Shown one piece after another: positions 48,501 to 56,676 of a stretch of DNA of 56,934 bases. Made by a program: the position numbers and the translations under genes. Under the pieces are notes generated by a model that saw only the letters and a list, made by a program, of their open reading frames with translations, had not been told where the DNA came from and searched no databases. The DNA is from Comamonadaceae bacterium (GTDB lineage: Bacteria > Pseudomonadota > Gammaproteobacteria > Burkholderiales > Burkholderiaceae_C): contig CANFLU010000012.1 in NCBI GenBank assembly GCA_947447975.1, positions 1-56,934 of the forward strand, read 5' to 3'. How positions within the stretch are numbered: position 1 is the stretch's first letter; each line of letters opens with the position of its first letter.

Positions 48501-48599
48501 GAAAATCGTCTCGCCCTCAAAGGCGTGGATGGTTTGCGCATCGAGCTTGAACTCGATGGTTTTGAGCGTCACTTCAGCCAACTTGCTAGGTGCATTCAT
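45579..48599 (-). CDS. fdsA: NAD-dependent formate dehydrogenase alpha subunit FdsA
   Basis: The catalytic Mo-bis-MGD subunit that oxidises formate to CO2. It has 1006 residues. A NuoG-like N-terminus binds a [2Fe-2S] cluster (HLCYKDGYRADGNCRAC ... SCCR). Two ferredoxin-type [4Fe-4S] motifs follow, CIQCNRCVRAC and CVACGECVQAC, then the CPFCGVGC cluster at the start of the Mo domain. The Mo ligand is a cysteine (CTRLCHASS), not selenocysteine. Between DVGYKWND and QHGELSLWAERM lies an extra stretch of about 50 residues, first a serine run and then an Ala/Gly/Pro-rich part encoded by a palindrome; I expect it to be absent from typical relatives. The start at 48599 (MNAPSKLAEV) lies 1 bp after the fdsGB stop. 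Confidence 0.95.
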   Translation of the reverse strand: MNAPSKLAEVTLKTIEFKLDAQTIHAFEGETIFKAAKRHGVDIPHLCYKDGYRADGNCRACVVEIKGERTLAPSCCRSATEGMEVQAQSERALKSQKMVLEMLLSDMPDVGYKWNDASSSSSSSASSASSNDASGAAAPGDAPGTLERGRNAAPGASPAAAGVLAGQHGELSLWAERMNVSVRPALKALRREQPKSDLSHPAMAVNLDACIQCNRCVRACREEQVNDVIGYAMRGAHSEIVFDLHDPMGDSTCVACGECVQACPTGALMPKTQVGTQVVDKKVDSVCPFCGVGCLLTYNIKDNVIVSVDGRDGPANHSRLCVKGRFGFDYAASPQRLTVPLIRKAGVGKDPEQINHLNRDTADWSDVFREATWEEAMALAAGGLKGLRDTHGPKSLAGFGSAKGSNEEAYLFQKLVRTGFGSNNVDHCTRLCHASSVAALLEGVGSGAVSNQVNDVEHADLIFIIGSNPTSNHPVAATWMKNAAKRGAKIVLADPRITDIGQHAWRTLQFKADTDVAMLNALIHTVIEEGLVDETFIANRTSNYEALRDNVKGYSPEAMAPICGIPAQTLREVARAFAKAKGAMILWGMGISQHVHGTDNARCLIALVSVTGQIGKPGSGLHPLRGQNNVQGASDAGLIPMMFPNYQRVDNAAAHAWFEDFWGTKLDDKPGYTVVEIMHKALAEDSDPHKIRGMYIMGENPAMSDPDLNHARHALASLEHLVVQDIFMTETAWLADVVLPATAWPEKTGTVSNTDRMVQLGKQALNPPGQARADLWILQDLAKRIGLPWDYQGEHDGVAAVYDEMRRAMHAAISGITWERLQRESSVTYPCLSEDDPGTTTVFIDNFPTASGRVKLVPADIIPANERPDAAYPFVLITGRQLEHWHTGSMTRRAKVLDAIEPMATASMCGADLKALGMDAGDIITIASRRGEVALHVRRDDGTPQGAVFVPFAYYEAAANELTNSALDPVGKIPEFKYCAVAVSKGGSTRENAGFGVNDPVAEAAA
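48118..48191. repeat. Palindromic element inside fdsA
   Basis: Arms at 48118-48141 and 48168-48191 are inverted copies, 23 of 24 bp matching; the inner 17 bp (48125-48141 with 48168-48184) are perfect. The loop is 26 bp. It is read in frame as an Ala/Gly/Pro-rich linker beside a serine run (about 48222-48260). It resembles a REP- or RPE-like mobile palindrome that has settled in a permissive linker. Confidence 0.75.
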
Positions 48600-48600
48600 A

Positions 48601-50400
48601 TCAGGCCACCTCGTGGGGAAAATATTTCTGAACGCAGCGCACCGGGTTGGGCGCTGCCTGGCCAAGGCCGCAAATCGAGGCATCGGTCATGACGATGTTG
48701 AGTTCTTCCAGCGTCTCGTGGTCCCAATGCGTAGCTTGCATCAAGGTGGCTGCTTTGTCGGTGCCCACGCGGCAGGGGGTGCACTGGCCGCAGCTCTCGT
48801 GGGCGAAAAATCGCATCATGTTGAGCGCCGCATCGCGCGCCTTGTCTTTGTCGCCCAGCACGATGACCGCTGCCGAACCAATAAAGCAACCATGGGGCTG
48901 CAAGGTGTCAAAGTCCAGCGGGATATTGGCCATGCTGGCCGGCAATATACCGCCCGATGCACCGCCGGGCAAATACGCATACAAGCTGTGGCCATCGGCC
49001 ATACCGCCGCAGTATTCATCGACCAATTCGCGCAGGCTGATACCGGCAGGCGCTAGCTTGACCCCGGGCTCCTTCACCCGGCCACTGACGCTAAAGCTGC
49101 GTAAACCCGAGCGTCCGTTGCGCCCGAAGCTGCTAAACCACTGCGGGCCTTTTTGCACGATGTCGCGCACCCAATACAGAGTTTCAAAATTGTGTTCCAG
49201 CGTGGGGCGCCCAAACAAGCCCACTTGCGCAATATAGGGCGGACGCATACGCGGCTCACCGCGCTTGCCTTCGATGCTTTCAATCATGGCCGACTCTTCG
49301 CCGCAGATATACGCACCCGCGCCACGGCGTAAATAAATGGTCGGCAAGGGACACGGAGGGTTGGCCTGCAACGCTGCGATTTCCTGCTCTAGGATGGCGC
49401 GGCAGCCGTGGTACTCGTCACGCAAATAAATATAGCAAGCATCAATGCCGACTACTTGTGCAGCGACCAACATGCCTTCCAGAAAACGGTGCGGATCGCG
49501 CTCTAGATAGGTGCGATCTTTGAAGGTGCCGGGCTCGCCTTCGTCGATGTTGACGGCCATCAGTTTGGGCGCAGGCTGGTCGCGCACGATGCGCCATTTG
49601 CGTCCGGCCGGAAAGCCCGCGCCGCCAAGACCGCGCAATCCCGAGTCTTCCATGGCTTTGACAATAGATTCCCCATCTTGCTTGCCCGCAGACAAGGCTG
49701 CGGGCAACTGGTAACCGCCTTGTGCCAAATAAGCCTGTAATCCCACGTAGGCAGGAGAAACCTTCACATCGGCCTGGGCTGGCGACACTGCTTGCTCGCT
49801 ATACGCGGCGGCATCAAATACAGCGTCTTGCGCGGCAGACGGATGTTGGCAGGCCTGCGCTTGCACGACAGCGGCGACACGCTCGGGCGTGGCAAAGGGG
49901 ACCGGGTTTTGATCCACCACGGCAGCAGGGGCTTGTTCGCAGCGCCCGATACAAGGCGCTGCAATCACACGTACATCATCGCGCCCCAAAATGACCGGCA
50001 AGCGCGCCAGCAAGTCTTTCGCACCGGCCATTTCGCAGCTCAGGCCATCGCACACGCGCACCGTGATAGCCGCGGGCTGCGCATCACCGCGCAGCACTTC
50101 AAAGTGGTGATAGAAGGTAGCCACTTCAAATACTTCGGCCATACCAATGCGCATTTGTTTGGCCAGCGCGACCAGGTGGCGGTCATGCAGACAACGATAG
50201 TGGTCGTTGAGCTGGTGCAGGTATTCAATCAGCAGTTCGCGGGGATGCGGCCTATCGCCAATCAGGGCCTGCACTTCTAAAACAGAAGTGTCCTCAGGCT
50301 GACGGCCTTTGAGCTTGCTTTTACTGCGGATGCGCTTGCGCATATCGTCCACCGTGCCCAATCGGACGGCGGCGGGACTGGAAATAGGGGTCTGGGTCAT
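48601..50400 (-). CDS. fdsB: NAD-dependent formate dehydrogenase, fused gamma-beta subunit (FdsG-FdsB)
   Basis: The diaphorase part that passes electrons from FdsA to NAD+. The 599-residue protein joins a NuoE/FdsG-like thioredoxin-fold [2Fe-2S] domain (about 20-170; cysteines in VCDGLSC and APCIGRC) to a NuoF/FdsB-like domain (about 200-599). The latter has GLGGAGFPAGRKW, the FMN/NADH region NIDEGEPGTFKDRTYLERDP and the [4Fe-4S] motif SCGQCTPCRVG with a later cysteine. In Cupriavidus necator fdsG and fdsB are separate genes. The ATG at 50400 has AAGG close by; an in-frame TTG at 50415 is less likely. It begins the fdsGB-fdsA-fdhD unit. Confidence 0.93.
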   Translation of the reverse strand: MTQTPISSPAAVRLGTVDDMRKRIRSKSKLKGRQPEDTSVLEVQALIGDRPHPRELLIEYLHQLNDHYRCLHDRHLVALAKQMRIGMAEVFEVATFYHHFEVLRGDAQPAAITVRVCDGLSCEMAGAKDLLARLPVILGRDDVRVIAAPCIGRCEQAPAAVVDQNPVPFATPERVAAVVQAQACQHPSAAQDAVFDAAAYSEQAVSPAQADVKVSPAYVGLQAYLAQGGYQLPAALSAGKQDGESIVKAMEDSGLRGLGGAGFPAGRKWRIVRDQPAPKLMAVNIDEGEPGTFKDRTYLERDPHRFLEGMLVAAQVVGIDACYIYLRDEYHGCRAILEQEIAALQANPPCPLPTIYLRRGAGAYICGEESAMIESIEGKRGEPRMRPPYIAQVGLFGRPTLEHNFETLYWVRDIVQKGPQWFSSFGRNGRSGLRSFSVSGRVKEPGVKLAPAGISLRELVDEYCGGMADGHSLYAYLPGGASGGILPASMANIPLDFDTLQPHGCFIGSAAVIVLGDKDKARDAALNMMRFFAHESCGQCTPCRVGTDKAATLMQATHWDHETLEELNIVMTDASICGLGQAAPNPVRCVQKYFPHEVA

Positions 50401-50593
50401 GGCCTTGGGGTACAAATACCCGTGAAATAAGCGTCAGAGTATGGGTGCATAAGCCTGTGGTCGTCCAATTGAATCCCTACATTAGGCCATTCAAGGATCG
50501 AATGATGCAGTGCAGCAAGCAATGCGAGGGGAAGCGCACGGGAGCGCGGCGCGCTAGCCGCAAGAACGGTCGGGCGCAATCCGAAGTCTGCGC

Positions 50594-51235
50594 CTACGCA
50601 GTCCCGGACTGGCCTTCCAAGGCTTGCAGTTCGTCTAAGGTATTGGCGTTAAAAAATGCCAAGGGGTCGTCGCCCGCTTGGTCAAAGGGCACCAGCACCA
50701 GGCGCTGCTGCGCGGCCCAGGCGTCGATCTTGCGCCCGCCTGCTTGCGTGAAATCCACCAATCCGGGCAAAAGCTCAGTGCGCAACAGGCAAAAAACCGG
50801 TTGTTTACGCATGCGCGTTTGCCCTCCCTCGTCGGGCTCGGGCGCGGTGGCCATGGCTATGTGCGCATCTTGCGCCAGCATGGCGGCGCTAAGTCGGGGC
50901 ACCAGATCAAGCGGAAATAGCGGCGTGTCACACGGCAAAGTCAGCAAATATGGCGTCTGGCAGTGCGCCAGGCCCACCAGAAAGCCGGCTAAAGGCCCAG
51001 CGTAATCTGCCAGGCCATCAGGAAACACCGGGGCACCAAAGGCTTCGTACTCCGCCAAATTGCGGTTGGCGTTCACGATGATCGGGCCTACGCTGCCGGC
51101 AAGCCGCAGGCGCTCTACGCTGTGCAAGGCCAAGGGCTTACCCCTGAAGCTTTGCAAGCCTTTGTCCACCCCGCCCATGCGCGTTCCGCGGCCGCCAGCA
51201 AGCAAAACGGCGCTGATCTCATGCGGCTCAATCAT
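50594..51235 (-). CDS. mobA: Molybdenum cofactor guanylyltransferase MobA
   Basis: Adds GMP from GTP to molybdopterin, giving the MGD cofactor that FdsA needs. The 213-residue product has the nucleotidyltransferase motif [18 protein letters not shown] at the N-terminus and [12 protein letters not shown] with the metal-binding Asp near residue 100. I use the ATG at 51235 (MIEPHEIS), which has a GGA about 8 bp upstream; a GTG at 51256 is the alternative. The gene lies between the LysR gene and fdsGB on the same strand, 193 bp before fdsGB. Confidence 0.93.
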   Translation of the reverse strand: MIEPHEISAVLLAGGRGTRMGGVDKGLQSFRGKPLALHSVERLRLAGSVGPIIVNANRNLAEYEAFGAPVFPDGLADYAGPLAGFLVGLAHCQTPYLLTLPCDTPLFPLDLVPRLSAAMLAQDAHIAMATAPEPDEGGQTRMRKQPVFCLLRTELLPGLVDFTQAGGRKIDAWAAQQRLVLVPFDQAGDDPLAFFNANTLDELQALEGQSGTA

Positions 51236-51256
51236 ATAAATTCCATCGCTTGGCAC

Positions 51257-52219
51257 TCACGCTGAACCGGCGACAGGCGATGTCAACATCCCGCTGTGCA
51301 TGGCCGCATGCTGCAACCATTGCGCATCATGCGCCAGGTCCATGGCCACTTGCAGTGCCCTTGAGGGACGCACCTGCGCATTGAACATGAAGCCGATCGG
51401 TGTGCGTACTTCGGGCTCTGTCAGAGGCAGTGCTTCCAGCTGTCGGTCGCCGCGCACAGCCCCTACCAAGGCGCCGGGCAGGATGCCACACATCTGGCCC
51501 TGCACTACGCTCAGCGCCATCGCCAAAATGGAGTTGGTCTCCATGGCCGGGGCGACTTTCACCCCCGCTTGGCGTAGGGCTGTATCCACAATAGTGCGGT
51601 TGTGCATCTCTGGCGTCAACATACAAAGAGGAAATTGACCGGCCTGCGCCCAGGTCAGGGCGTTACCGATGCGCAGGCCATCCGCTTGCGGCTTGTCGGC
51701 ACGGCGCAGCAAAAAATAGTGTTCGGTGTATTGCGCAATCGCACTAAGGCGGACGCCTTGCGAATCCATGCGTTCTACATAACCCATGGCCAGGTCTAGA
51801 GACAAAGTCTCTAGACCTTTTTCCAGCTCGGCGGAGCTCAGCGACAAGACCACCGGCCGAATACCGCTTTGACGCGATTGCAACATTGCGGCAAAGCGGG
51901 CCGCCACGGGCACGGCCGTAGGTACGGCCCCAATACGCAGCGGGCCCTGCGGCGCCAAGGCATCGCCCCGCAGCGACTCTTGCAACAATGCATGCTCATG
52001 CAACATGCGTTGCGCCGACGCGAGAATAATTTCCCCTTCCGGCGTGAAGCCGACGTATTGGCGTTCCCGCTTGACAATAACCGTCGCGAACTCTTCTTCC
52101 AGCGCCCGCAAGGCGTTGGATAGCGCCGGCTGGGTAATATGGCAGGCTTGGGCGGCTCGCCCGAAATGGCGATGCTCATTCAAAGCCACCAAATAGCGTA
52201 GGCTGGGAAGCAAATTCAC
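51257..52219 (-). CDS. LysR-family regulator, likely of the fds genes
   Basis: A 320-residue LysR-type regulator: an N-terminal winged helix (LRYLVALNEHRHFGRAAQAC, ITQPALSNALRALEEEF) and a C-terminal effector-binding domain (about 90-300). In Cupriavidus a LysR gene, fdsR, accompanies the fds operon, and the position upstream of mobA and fdsGB on the same strand suggests the same role here, with formate as a possible signal. It may also control the MFS carrier. I could not identify a clear T-N11-A box. The name fdsR is not assigned, because the link is positional. Confidence 0.9.
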   Translation of the reverse strand: MNLLPSLRYLVALNEHRHFGRAAQACHITQPALSNALRALEEEFATVIVKRERQYVGFTPEGEIILASAQRMLHEHALLQESLRGDALAPQGPLRIGAVPTAVPVAARFAAMLQSRQSGIRPVVLSLSSAELEKGLETLSLDLAMGYVERMDSQGVRLSAIAQYTEHYFLLRRADKPQADGLRIGNALTWAQAGQFPLCMLTPEMHNRTIVDTALRQAGVKVAPAMETNSILAMALSVVQGQMCGILPGALVGAVRGDRQLEALPLTEPEVRTPIGFMFNAQVRPSRALQVAMDLAHDAQWLQHAAMHSGMLTSPVAGSA

Positions 52220-52355
52220 AGCCGGCCCCCCAGCGTAGGCAATAAGCCGGCCCCTGTCGATGAACCGCTGAGGCTGGGGCAGTGCAATGTTTGGCCGGTG
52301 TGCATCTTTTCATTGTTGCACACCAATTCCAGACCGTGGCCCTCCACCTGCAACC

Positions 52356-52382
52356 CGCCGCAACAGCCACCCTGTTGCGGCG
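52356..52382. terminator. Strong hairpin after the MFS gene
   Basis: CGCCGCAACAG, a 5-base loop (CCACC), then CTGTTGCGGCG: a perfect 11-bp stem starting 16 bp past the stop of the minus-strand MFS gene. There is no T-run, so it may be a weak or Rho-assisted terminator, or an mRNA-stabilising structure between the MFS and LysR genes. Confidence 0.5.
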
Positions 52383-52398
52383 TGCGCTCAGCAATACA

Positions 52399-54042
52399 TC
52401 AAGCGAAAAACTTGGCTACGCTTTGCAGGGTGCGATACACGCCCCAGGCCAAGGGAAGGCCCACGGCCAGCCAGGCAATAAGTACGACGGCAGGGCTGAC
52501 GGCATCGTCTCCCGCGTCTTCACGGCGCGACAGTTCAGAGGCGGCAGCACGTTCATGGGCCAGGCGTTTTTCTTCGGCTAGCTCTGCGTCGGTCATAAAC
52601 CACTTATCGTCCAAGGGGCGCACCAACAAATTGCAAATAAGCCCCACGACCAACATGCCTACCAGGATGTACATGGTTTGGTTGTAAACCTGTTCACGCG
52701 CAATACCTAGCCCAAGCTGGTATTCACGCATGTAGTTCACTACCACCGGCCCGAGCACACCGGCGGTGGCCCAGGCGGTGAGCAAGCGCCCATGGATCGC
52801 GCCGACCATTTGCGTGCCGAAAATGTCCGCCAGATAAGCCGGCACCGTGGCAAAGCCGCCCCCGTACATGCTCAAGATGACACAGAAAGCGCCGACAAAC
52901 AAAACAATATTGCCGGCATTGGAGCTGCTCGGTACGCTGAAATACATCAGCCCGCCCAATACGAAGAACACCACGTAGGTCAATTTGCGACCCAGCAAAT
53001 CGGACAAGCTGGCCCAAAAGAAACGACCACCGATATTGAACAAGCTCAGCAAGGCCGTAAAGCCGGCGGCCACCGTGGCAATAGCCTTGAGCTGGTCTTT
53101 ATCCAGCTCGGTGAACTTGCCCGGCAAGCCTGCCAGAGAGCCACCAAATACTTCCTGCAACATGGGCGACGCCATACCGATCACACCAATACCCGCACTC
53201 ACGTTCATGCACAAGACCATCCAGATGAGCCAGAACTGCGGTATGCCCCACACTTTAGTTACATGTACATGCCCTTGGGTGATCATGGCATTTCCCACCT
53301 GGGCGGGTGGCGGCGTCCATCCGGCGGGCTTCCAGCCGGTTTCGGGCACGCGGTAACCAAATGCACCGGCCATCATGAAAACAAAATAGACCAGGGCCAT
53401 GACCACAAAAGTCTGCATCACACCGACATCGCTGGGTGTAGCGAAATATTTCATTAAATCGTTTGCCAGTGGCGAGCCGATCATGGCGCCACCACCAAAG
53501 CCCATGATCGCCATGCCCGTGGCCATGCCACGGCGATCTGGGAACCATTTGATAAGGGTCGATACCGGGGAGATATACCCCAGCCCCAGGCCGATGCCGC
53601 CGATGACGCCTGAGCCAATCACCATCATCCAAAATTGGTGCAGGTACACGCCTAGCGCCGAAATGAGCATCCCGCCACACCAGCAAACGGCCGACACCAC
53701 GCCTGCCTTGCGCGGACCGGCCCGCTCGAGCCAGCCGCCCCACGTGGCGGCACTGGTGCCCAGCAGCACGAAAAATAAGGTGTACATCCACCCTAAAGTC
53801 GAAATTTGCCAATCACAAGTGGTGATCGTTAGCTGGGCCCAAAACCCAATGTCCGGGCCGCACTTTATAGCCTCTTTGATTCCCAACGCTTTGGAAAGCG
53901 GCAACCAGAAAACGGAAAAGCCATAGGCCATACCGATACACAAATGAATCGCTAAGGCTGCCGGTGGGACCAGCCAGCGGTTGTAGCCGGGGCCGGCAAT
54001 GATGCGCTCTTTATCGAGCAAACCTGGGGTTTCAGTAGACAT
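52399..54042 (-). CDS. OFA-family MFS transporter (oxalate/formate antiporter-like)
   Basis: A 547-residue major facilitator with 12 or more membrane segments, opening PGYNRWLVPPAALAIHLCIG as in the oxalate:formate antiporter family. The family motif GGIGLGLGYISPVSTLIKWF and MATGMAIMGFGGGAMIGSPL in the first half are typical, and an extra C-terminal segment (VVLIAWLAVGLPLAWGVYRT) follows a charged stretch. Known OFA members exchange oxalate/formate or other small carboxylates. The fds genes beside it support formate or a related acid. A GAGGAG ribosome binding site lies 6 bp before the ATG. It is the first gene of this minus-strand block. Confidence 0.88.
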   Translation of the reverse strand: MSTETPGLLDKERIIAGPGYNRWLVPPAALAIHLCIGMAYGFSVFWLPLSKALGIKEAIKCGPDIGFWAQLTITTCDWQISTLGWMYTLFFVLLGTSAATWGGWLERAGPRKAGVVSAVCWCGGMLISALGVYLHQFWMMVIGSGVIGGIGLGLGYISPVSTLIKWFPDRRGMATGMAIMGFGGGAMIGSPLANDLMKYFATPSDVGVMQTFVVMALVYFVFMMAGAFGYRVPETGWKPAGWTPPPAQVGNAMITQGHVHVTKVWGIPQFWLIWMVLCMNVSAGIGVIGMASPMLQEVFGGSLAGLPGKFTELDKDQLKAIATVAAGFTALLSLFNIGGRFFWASLSDLLGRKLTYVVFFVLGGLMYFSVPSSSNAGNIVLFVGAFCVILSMYGGGFATVPAYLADIFGTQMVGAIHGRLLTAWATAGVLGPVVVNYMREYQLGLGIAREQVYNQTMYILVGMLVVGLICNLLVRPLDDKWFMTDAELAEEKRLAHERAAASELSRREDAGDDAVSPAVVLIAWLAVGLPLAWGVYRTLQSVAKFFA

Positions 54043-54067
54043 CGTTTCTCCTCGAATGTATTTGAAA

Positions 54068-54100
54068 GAAGCTCCGCAGGAACTGCCTGCAAAAAGCTTC
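54068..54100. repeat. Two-tier inverted repeat upstream of the MFS gene
   Basis: GAAGCT and AGCTTC enclose GCAGG and CCTGC, giving an interrupted stem of 6+5 bp. It lies 26-58 bp upstream of the MFS start codon, in the probable leader or promoter, and could be an operator or leader structure. Confidence 0.35.
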
Positions 54101-54221
54101 GACGGGCCGTAGCCAACGTTCAGTATGAGAAACGCTTGCTTAAAGAAAACTTACAAACAATGTCCGCCCAAGGGTTAACACTAATTAAAGTTTTTTGAAC
54201 CAATAAGAAATGCAAAAATTT

Positions 54222-55313
54222 TCAAGTGTCTTTGGAAATTTTTATGGATGGGAATTTGGACGAGAAGTCTTTGTTCTTCGCCGCAATAGCCACGGCCACT
54301 TTGCGCGCTACGGCCATGTAGATGGCTGCGACGTCCCCTTCAGGGTCGGACACCACGGTGGGCTGGCCGCTGTCCGCTTGCAAACGGATGTGCATGTCCA
54401 AGGGCAAGGCACCCAAGTAATCCATCTGGTATTCCTCGGCTAATTTGCGCCCGCCATCGGCACCGAAGATGTGCTCTACATGCTTGCAGTTGCTGCATAC
54501 ATGCACGGCCATGTTTTCGACGATACCCAAAATCGGCACGCCGACTTTTTCAAACATCTTGATGCCTTTTTTGGCGTCCAGCAGTGCAATATCCTGCGGC
54601 GTCGTCACCACCACCGCGCCAGTCATGGGCACGCGCTGCGACAAGGTGAGTTGGATATCGCCCGTGCCCGGGGGCATATCGACAATCAGGTAATCGAGTT
54701 CACGCCAATTGGTTTGGCGCAGCAGTTGCTCCAAGGCCTGGGTAGCCATCGGGCCGCGCCAGATCATGGCCTGGTCCTGGTCCACCAAAAAGCCGATGGA
54801 CATGACTTGTACGCCATAGTTTTCCATCGGCTCCATGGTCTTGCCGTCCGCGCTAGCGGGCTTGCCGCTGATGCCCATCATCATGGGAATACTGGGGCCA
54901 TAAATATCGGCATCTAACAAGCCCACGCTAGCGCCCTCGGCGGCCAAGGCCAGCGCCAGGTTGACGGCGGTGGTACTTTTGCCGACACCGCCTTTGCCCG
55001 AGGCGACGGCCACGATGTTCTTCACACCGGGCAGAAGTTGCACCCCGCGCTGCACCGCATGGGCGGCGATTTTGGTATGCAGGTTTACCGTGACCTGGCC
55101 CACGCCATCCAAGGCTTGTACCGCCGCTGTCAGGGCTTCTCGCAGCCGGGCCCACTGGCTCTTGGCCGGATAGCCCAATTCCACCTCAAAGGACACGGCG
55201 TCTTGCGCGATTTGCACATTGCGCACCGCCATGGTCGATACAAAATCGCGCCCCGTGTTGGTATCCACTACCTGCTTGAGGGCATCCAACACACCCTGTT
55301 CTGTCACTGCCAT
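54222..55313 (-). CDS. apbC: Iron-sulfur carrier ATPase ApbC/Mrp
   Basis: A Mrp/NBP35-type P-loop protein that carries and transfers [4Fe-4S] clusters in the cytoplasm. The 363-residue product has a DUF59/MIP18-like N-terminal domain (about 1-80), the deviant Walker A SGKGGVGKST, Walker B-like DYLIVDMPPGTGD and the cluster-binding CxxC in VHVCSNCKHVEH. I start it at 55313 (MAVTEQGVLDALK) because a GGAGA site precedes it; the frame is open upstream to 55454 but that part overlaps the divergent patatin gene. Iron-sulfur enzymes such as Fds are plausible clients, though it is a general factor. Confidence 0.93.
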   Translation of the reverse strand: MAVTEQGVLDALKQVVDTNTGRDFVSTMAVRNVQIAQDAVSFEVELGYPAKSQWARLREALTAAVQALDGVGQVTVNLHTKIAAHAVQRGVQLLPGVKNIVAVASGKGGVGKSTTAVNLALALAAEGASVGLLDADIYGPSIPMMMGISGKPASADGKTMEPMENYGVQVMSIGFLVDQDQAMIWRGPMATQALEQLLRQTNWRELDYLIVDMPPGTGDIQLTLSQRVPMTGAVVVTTPQDIALLDAKKGIKMFEKVGVPILGIVENMAVHVCSNCKHVEHIFGADGGRKLAEEYQMDYLGALPLDMHIRLQADSGQPTVVSDPEGDVAAIYMAVARKVAVAIAAKNKDFSSKFPSIKISKDT

Positions 55314-55410
55314 TGCATTCTCCGGAAAGGGGCATAGTCTAGCCCTGCGGTCGATGGCCTTGGCGGGCAGCGGACTTGCGCTGGCGCTGGGGCTCGCTAC
55401 TATCGGGCGC

Positions 55411-56625
55411 ATGCCCTTTGCACCGCCCATGCCTTCCAAATCGAGCGCGCACAACGCCTTGGTACTGAGCGGTGGTGGCGCACGGGCGGCCTACCAAGTG
55501 GGCGTGCTGCAAACCATCGCCAGCATCCGCCGCGCGCAAGGGCAAGCGCGAGGCCCCAACCCCTTCCCCATCTTGAGCGGTACATCGGCCGGTGCCATCA
55601 ACGCCGCTGCATTGGCCTGTGGCGCAGACGACTTTGACCAGGCGGTCGCCCATATGGCCCACACCTGGCAAAACATCCATGCCGAACAGGTCTACCACGT
55701 CAGCGGCTTGCGCATGCTGCGGGCCGGGGCACGCTGGCTGGGGGTGTTATCGATGGGCTGGTTATTGGCACGTTGGTGGCGCATCAAACCGCGTTCCTTG
55801 CTAGACAACGCGCCCTTGGGGCAACTGCTAGACCACATGGTGGCGCTAGGCCGCCTGCCCCATATGCTGCAAAGCGGACACCTTCAAGCCCTGGCAGTCA
55901 GTGCATCGAGCTACACCACCGGACAGCATGTGACTTTTTTTCAAGGCGGCAAAGCGTTGCAGGAATGGCAGCGCTCGCAACGCTTTGGCGTGCGCGCTGC
56001 GATCAGCTACACGCATTTGATGGCCTCGGCTGCGATTCCCTTTATCTTTCCGGCCAAGCCCTTGCCCTTGCACCGGCACCACGAATACTTCGGCGATGGG
56101 TCTATGCGCCAAAGCGCCCCGCTCTCGCCCGCCATCCGGCTGGGGGCTGAACGCATATTGGTGATAGGTGCCGGTCGTATGGCAGAGCCGCATGAGCCCG
56201 CGCGGCCACAAACCGGCCAATACCCCTCGCTGGCGCAAATCGCCGGGCATGCGATGTCCAGCATATTTTTGGATTCGCTGGCGGTGGACATCGAGCGCAT
56301 GCAACGCATTAACCAAACCCTCGCCCTGGTGCCGCCCGAGGTGCGTGCGGCCAGCCCTCTGCGCCAAGTGGAGGTTCTGGTGATAGCGCCCAGCCAGCGT
56401 TTGGACGACATCGCCAGCCGCCATGTGGGCGCCTTGCCGGTGGCGGTGCGCAGCCTGCTAGGCGGCGTGGGCATTTCGGCTGCGCCGCAAGACGCCAAAG
56501 GCGCGGCCTTGGCCAGCTACCTGTTATTTGAAGAAGCCTATACCGGAGAGCTGATGGCCTTGGGACGCGCTGACGCGTTGGCGCAAAGGGCCTCGATCTG
56601 CGAGTTTTTCGGCTGGCCGGTCTAA
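55411..56625 (+). CDS. Patatin-like phospholipase
   Basis: A cytoplasmic or membrane-associated serine lipid hydrolase of the patatin family, about 404 residues. The oxyanion loop is LSGGGARAAYQVGVLQ, the nucleophile Ser lies in GTSAGAIN (near residue 60), and the catalytic Asp lies in YFGDGSMRQ. The start is uncertain: the ATG at 55411 gives family-like length, an ATG at 55429 is also possible, and one at 55354 would add a hydrophobic segment (MALAGSGLALALGLATIG) resembling a signal or membrane anchor. It is divergent from apbC, and metG follows 51 bp downstream. Confidence 0.88.
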   Translation: MPFAPPMPSKSSAHNALVLSGGGARAAYQVGVLQTIASIRRAQGQARGPNPFPILSGTSAGAINAAALACGADDFDQAVAHMAHTWQNIHAEQVYHVSGLRMLRAGARWLGVLSMGWLLARWWRIKPRSLLDNAPLGQLLDHMVALGRLPHMLQSGHLQALAVSASSYTTGQHVTFFQGGKALQEWQRSQRFGVRAAISYTHLMASAAIPFIFPAKPLPLHRHHEYFGDGSMRQSAPLSPAIRLGAERILVIGAGRMAEPHEPARPQTGQYPSLAQIAGHAMSSIFLDSLAVDIERMQRINQTLALVPPEVRAASPLRQVEVLVIAPSQRLDDIASRHVGALPVAVRSLLGGVGISAAPQDAKGAALASYLLFEEAYTGELMALGRADALAQRASICEFFGWPV

Positions 56626-56676
56626 AATCGCCCCCTTTTCCCTCGTCAGGGTTGCCGTAAAAGCACCCACGCCACC

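Noticed and set aside
50546..50561. GCGGC/GCCGC hairpin after mobA as a terminator
   Set aside because: A stem of only 5 bp, no T-run, in a GC-rich spacer where such matches are expected by chance.
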